Assembly: GCA_032718475.1 (NCBI GenBank)
Contig: JAUCBJ010008221.1
Location: 19,781-83,780 of the forward strand
Reading direction: 5' to 3'
From: Nemertoderma westbladi
Taxonomy: Eukaryota; Xenacoelomorpha; Nemertodermatida; Nemertodermatidae
Length of the DNA: 64,000 nucleotides
Below, one piece after another: positions 59,975 through 64,000 of this stretch (the stretch's first letter is position 1; every line of letters starts with the position of its first letter). Made by a program: the position numbers and the translations under genes. The notes under the pieces are model-generated. The model did no database searches. It saw nothing but the letters and a program-made list of their open reading frames with translations, and was not told the origin of the DNA.

Positions 59975-61630
59975 TTAGCTCCCAGCTGCGACCTTCAGCC
60001 CTTCACACACAACCTTCATATCCTCTGTGTCCTTCCTTATGATATCCACCAGTTGCGATATACCAGACTGTTGCTCGTTTAGGAACAGCCGTATATCATC
60101 CCGGGATTCTGCGTCCAGCCGGTAGGGGGCGCTGTAGCGCCGACCCTGGGCGACCCGGAGCTGGGCCAGCAGTTCGGTGAGTCTGGCGGTCAGCTGGGAC
60201 GCCGGTCCGTGAATGCGGTCCGCAACAGCGTCCAGTCTGGCTCGCAGTCGCTCCTCCTCGGCCCCTAGCGACCACCCCCGCCGGCCCGCCGTCTCCCTGG
60301 CAACCAGTAGACGGAGGAGGCGGTGGGACAGCGCTAGAGCCGTCCGACGCTGGTCCTCCAGCCGTCCGGACGCCGTGTCCGACCGTAGACGCAGCTCGGC
60401 CACCGTCTCGGTCTGCAGTTCCAGCCGCCGCCGCTGGAGGGCCACCGCGGTCTCCTGCTCCCGCAGTCTGTCCCGCAGACTGGCGGTCCCCACCACCGGG
60501 ACCGGGACCAGCCGCTCGGGGTCCGGGTTGGCCCGCTTCGCCTGCTCCCATAGCAACGGGTCGAGCCCGGCGGGCGGTGTGGCGAGGTACGCCTCAAGCG
60601 CCGGCCGGTGGAACTCCTTGCGAGGCCAGGTCGCCTCGCAGAGCAGCTCGCTGGCTAAGATCGCCTTGGGCCCTGGTTGCGACATAAAAGAGTGGAGTTC
60701 CGTGGCGGGAACTCGTCTACTCGCTGCGCTCGTCCGCTCCGTAACGTAGACGACCACCTCAGTGGCTTCCTCGCCGGCCGACCGGATTGACTCGATCTGG
60801 ACCGATGCGTCCTTAACCGTCGCGAACACTTTACCGGCGAGGGTCGCCAGCAACGCGGCCTGGTTCAGTCGCACAGTTTCGCATTTACGCTTAATCACCA
60901 TGGAGACGAGTCCGTTCTCGTCCTTGGTATTCCCCGAGGGGACGCAGACGTAGGAGATTGTTTTGAACCGACAGAAGGGGTTCTCTGGGGCGAGGGTTAG
61001 GGGCGGCGCGGTGGGGGAGTAGAAAGCCTTGCCGACCCCCCAGTAGGCCAGTTGTTGGTTGAGTTTCAGTAGAACCGAGTCGCGATCGTCCCCGAATACC
61101 TGGGGTCGCGTCAGTGCCAGGATCAGTGTCGATAGGTACTGCTGGGGGGCGCTCTGTGTGGCTGCGGCACCCAGCTGCTGTTGTGCGAGTAATGTGGGTT
61201 GAGTGACGCTGCCACCGAAAAGAGATGGCTGTGTGGCAGTGGCAGAGGCAGCACCACCGAAAAGAGATGGCTGTGTGGCAGAGGCCGCACCACCAAAAAG
61301 AGATGGCTGAGTGGCAGTGGTACCAAAAAGCGATGGTTGTGTGGCAGCGCCTCCGAACAGAGATGCTTGGGTGGCAGCGGCACCGAACGGCTGTGGCTGG
61401 GTGGCAGCGACGGCCGGCGTGTTCCCGAATAATGTCGGAGCCCCTCCCCCGAATATGGAAGCCGTGGTTGTGGCTGCTGGTTGGGTTACCGGCGCACCGA
61501 ATAGGCCTATGTTTGAGCCAGAAGGGCCGGCAGTTGAAGATACGGCACCGAAACTGAACGAGGACCCGGTAGTGGTTGCCGTGGGAGCCAGGTTGAACGT
61601 AGGTTTGACTGCAGGTTGCCCGAACATCAT
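59975..61630 (-). CDS. NUP54: Nucleoporin Nup54, apparently intronless
   Basis: A 551-codon ORF, close to the usual Nup54 length of about 500-550. Residues 1-140 are an FG-repeat region with SFSFG, GLFG and tandem ATQPSLFGG motifs. Residues about 175-350 are the conserved Nup54 domain (RPQVFGDDRDS, AYWGVGKAF, ENPFCRFKTISYVCVPS, TSAASRRVPATEL). Then LDPLLWEQAKRANPDPERL precedes an Arg/Gln/Leu-rich coiled coil to the end. Nup54 joins Nup62 and Nup58 in the central-channel complex of the nuclear pore, whose FG regions form the permeability barrier. The start is the first of two adjacent Mets (61630/61627), just after TAAACAA. It has no introns in a region of huge introns and is GC-rich, which suggests a retrocopy that kept its frame or an ancestrally intronless gene. 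Confidence 0.93.
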   Translation of the reverse strand: MMFGQPAVKPTFNLAPTATTTGSSFSFGAVSSTAGPSGSNIGLFGAPVTQPAATTTASIFGGGAPTLFGNTPAVAATQPQPFGAAATQASLFGGAATQPSLFGTTATQPSLFGGAASATQPSLFGGAASATATQPSLFGGSVTQPTLLAQQQLGAAATQSAPQQYLSTLILALTRPQVFGDDRDSVLLKLNQQLAYWGVGKAFYSPTAPPLTLAPENPFCRFKTISYVCVPSGNTKDENGLVSMVIKRKCETVRLNQAALLATLAGKVFATVKDASVQIESIRSAGEEATEVVVYVTERTSAASRRVPATELHSFMSQPGPKAILASELLCEATWPRKEFHRPALEAYLATPPAGLDPLLWEQAKRANPDPERLVPVPVVGTASLRDRLREQETAVALQRRRLELQTETVAELRLRSDTASGRLEDQRRTALALSHRLLRLLVARETAGRRGWSLGAEEERLRARLDAVADRIHGPASQLTARLTELLAQLRVAQGRRYSAPYRLDAESRDDIRLFLNEQQSGISQLVDIIRKDTEDMKVVCEGLKVAAGS

Positions 61631-63184
61631 ATTTGTTTAGTACCGGTTCCGGAAGTCTACTACACTCTAACTTTCCTCACAATCACAGTTTGCAGTTCTG
61701 CAGTAGGTTCGGTCTTTGGTACAGTGGTAGGTTAGGTTCAAGGGCTAATTTTAATCACTTAGTTCTGTAGTTATGTTAAGCTATCACTGTATCACTGTGC
61801 ACTGTCAGAGTGTTAGACTATGTGCTAACACGTGCTGACACATGCTAACATCATACAGCAGTACAGACATACTCCATACTCCTGTACTCATACTAGTGAC
61901 TATAGTCCTATAAAAAAAAATAAAGTAACCATACTGTACTCATACTGGCAGAGACTGGATTTCTAGAAAATGCGCAACTCAACGCAAATATTTGTCGCAA
62001 CGAGTATTACTCATAACAAACCATTAAAAATAAAAAAAAATAAATAAATAAATAGTACACAAATTAACAGAGCGAGTTATAAATCAGTAATTGGATAGAA
62101 AAACAATCAGCAAAGATCTGGTTAGCAGTATTAACTGAAAGTACAACGGTAGCTTTAGAAGGGTACAGTAAATAAATGATCAGGTTATAACTCAAACTCC
62201 AAGGTTCATCAGAATTCGTAGCTTTACTGTGGACCTTTGGTATGCTGCTGCTACATTATTCAGTTGACCATCAATTATCAATATAGTGCAAAGTTAAAAA
62301 ACCAGACCAATCAATATGTATCAATTGTAAACTGGTCCCTTATTAATGTTTGCCTTTAGTACTGTATGTTGGTGTATGCCCTTGCGCACTTTTATAATTT
62401 TTACTTGAACTTATATCACCGGTATGCTTCACCGGTTTTTAGTTTAATTTGTAATATAATTTCATTTTTATTTAATAATTAAATATGCACCAACTGTAAG
62501 TACTGTAAATAAACTATAATTGTAATTATTTTACTAATTATACTGTAGTCGGTAGTACCTTTGTGCCTGAATACCATTTTATTATAAAAGTACATATACA
62601 CGCTTATTAGCGTATTTTGCAGGATATATGTTCATTTTATTTTAATCTACTGTACATGTGCAATAATTAATATTTTATTGTTATTCTGGCGATATTAATA
62701 ACATAACAACATCAGATAGGGGGGGGGGGGGGGGGGGAACTGGACGCAATAAAAATTCATACCTCTCCAGGGGAAATTCGACGCAAATAACAGCTGATTA
62801 TTCTCAAAAATAAAACTGTATCCTGTTCTATTGTGTTTAGTTTATTGTTTTGGTTAAAATAACGTGCCACTGTGACCTGCTCCTTTCCCTAAATTGAGAA
62901 TTTAACCGCAATAATTATTATTGTCCGTTTAAATCACTCATGATGTCCTTTTTTTTTACTTTTTATGTCCTCCAGAAATTTACCGTTAGGTTCCATGCTA
63001 CCGGTTTCTCTACTGCTGTTCTCTCAGGCTATCAGTACCGGTATTAGTATATAGAGCACTATTTTGCAGGTATAAAGCAGTATAAAGCAGGTATTTTAGT
63101 ACCGGTCCGGTACCGGCACCGGTACTGCTGTAAGCCTACTGTGTAGCACCATTTAAATACGGTAATGGTAGGCCTACCGGCTGA
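61631..63184. other. Region upstream of NUP54, no gene seen
   Basis: Presumed NUP54 5' UTR and promoter nearest 61631, then AT-rich DNA. A 19-base poly-G run is at 62719-62737. One copy of the GGAGCAGGTTACAG module (reverse) lies near 62840-62895. ACCGGT and TAGGCCTA motifs are frequent at 62420, 63000-63190. No MYO18A exon 7 could be found here on the plus strand. Confidence 0.5.
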
Positions 63185-63640
63185 CCGGTTGTTTTGGTTA
63201 GAAAATCCCGCCTCTGTAACCTGCTCCTTTCCCTGATTTGGTAAAGTGACCGTTTATTGTTTTGGTTAGAAAGGCCCGCCTCTGTAACCTGCTCCTTTCC
63301 TTCATTTTGTAAAGTGACTGTTTATTGTTTTGGTTAGAAAATCCCGCCTCTGTAACCTGCCCCTTTCCCTCAATTAGTTAAATGATCGCTTATTGTTTTG
63401 GTTAGAAAATCCCGCCTCTGTAACCTGCTCCTTTCCCTCAATTAGTTAAGTGATCGTTTATTGTGTTGGTTAGGAAATCCCGCCTCTGTAACCTGCTCCT
63501 TTCCCTGATTTGGTAAAGTGACCGTTTATTGTTTTGGTTAGAAAGGATAGCCTCTGTAACCTGCTCCTTTGCTTCATTTGGTAAAGTGACTGTTTATTGT
63601 TTTAGTTAGAAAATCCGGCCTTAACGTGCTCCTTTCCATC
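63185..63640. repeat. 68-70-bp tandem array of the dispersed CTGTAACCTGCTCCTTTCC module
   Basis: About six and a half units containing TTGTTTTGGTTAGAAAATCC, CGCCTCTGTAACCTGCTCCT and TTCCCTCAATTAGTTAAGTG. Single copies of the same module occur at about 15405, 33370, 34150 and 62840, so this looks like a dispersed element amplified in tandem here. Confidence 0.9.
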
Positions 63641-64000
63641 AATTGGCAATTGTTTTTGGCTATAAAATGAGTGTTTTGCTACGTCATGTGGTAATCGATT
63701 ATCGACAACAACCACAAACTATTAAAGTTTTACCTTAGAGTTTTACTTTTACCACAGGCGCATATGGAAATCTATCTCATAGTCTATAAATCATGGAACT
63801 TTGAATGTTTTGGCACGGGCATAGTGAAACCAACTGTCCGACAGACAAGAAATCAACAAATTTTGAATGTTTTGGCATAGGCATGTTGAAATCAACTGCC
63901 TGATAGTCCAGAAATCAGCAGTCTGACAGTTTGAAGAAATACATACATAAAAAGGACAACAAAAGTCATTAAAGGGACAACAAAAGTCATTATGCACAAT
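63641..64000. other. Right end of window, short direct repeats, no gene
   Basis: TTGAATGTTTTGGCA occurs at 63801 and 63863 within a diverged 62-bp direct repeat, and GGACAACAAAAGTCATTA is repeated at about 63953 and 63975. The short minus-strand ORF across it is a by-product of these repeats. Confidence 0.5.

Noticed and set aside
60096-61640. Plus- and minus-strand ORFs of 77 to 178 codons over NUP54
   Set aside because: Shadows of the GC-rich NUP54 coding frame.
61631-64000. MYO18A exon 7 (rest of pre-motor region and motor)
   Set aside because: Looked for a plus-strand exon with flanking splice sites and MYO18A-like residues and found none, so it is assumed to lie beyond the window.

Overview
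This is animal nuclear DNA. It has spliceosomal introns with GT..AG ends, a eukaryotic tRNA with a Pol III T-run, several LINE families, DNA transposons, and genes found in metazoans (myosin XVIII, Nup54, a fibrinogen-domain receptor). Non-coding DNA is AT-rich and packed with minisatellites and poly-G/poly-C runs. The fibrinogen-domain receptor and the repeat style suggest an invertebrate, probably marine, but the phylum cannot be fixed from this window.

The backbone is the 5' part of one very large plus-strand gene, an unconventional myosin XVIII (MYO18A-like) gene. Six coding exons lie at 9163-9387, 14692-14834, 21120-21280, 54042-54156, 55228-55423 and 59199-59411. Their splice phases agree (0,2,1,2,0,0). 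Together they encode about 351 residues: the basic N-terminus, a Ser/Pro/Thr-rich linker, the PDZ domain and the start of the pre-motor region. The motor must lie to the right of the window. Intron 3 alone is about 32.8 kb.

Other genes sit inside or beside this gene. A tRNA-Gly(GCC) (21804-21874, +), two paralogous three-exon genes for secreted Cys-rich proteins of a family I do not recognise (23995-28364 and 31209-34059, both -), and an intronless FIBCD1-like type II membrane fibrinogen-domain protein (35462-36430, -) all lie in intron 3. An apparently intronless NUP54 (59975-61630, -) lies just after exon 6 and is probably inside the next intron.

Repeats fill most of the rest. From the left: a 21-bp CpG-rich array (1-441); a complete-looking RTE-like LINE with a 1105-codon ORF (902-4657); a 61-bp array (6480-6812); a 36-bp array of about 120 units (10288-14602, intron 1); a hAT-type non-autonomous element (14883-16254); a jockey/CR1-like LINE with a 5' inversion, itself split by a foldback element (about 16980-20640); a 36-bp-TIR MITE (24471-24817); a second RTE-like LINE with 33-bp target duplications (25086-27609); a 15-bp array (32883-33308); a 14.2-kb array of 33-bp units with 588-bp and about 6.3-kb higher-order repeats (39501-53747, intron 3); a 49-bp array that repeats the end of MYO18A exon 5 with its splice donor (55424-55800); two related 5'-truncated LINEs (56245-58985); and a 68-70-bp array (63185-63640).

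The most notable observations are the undescribed-looking Cys-rich gene pair, the tandem copies of a real exon-intron boundary, the multi-level 33-bp satellite, and the foldback element inside a 5'-inverted LINE.
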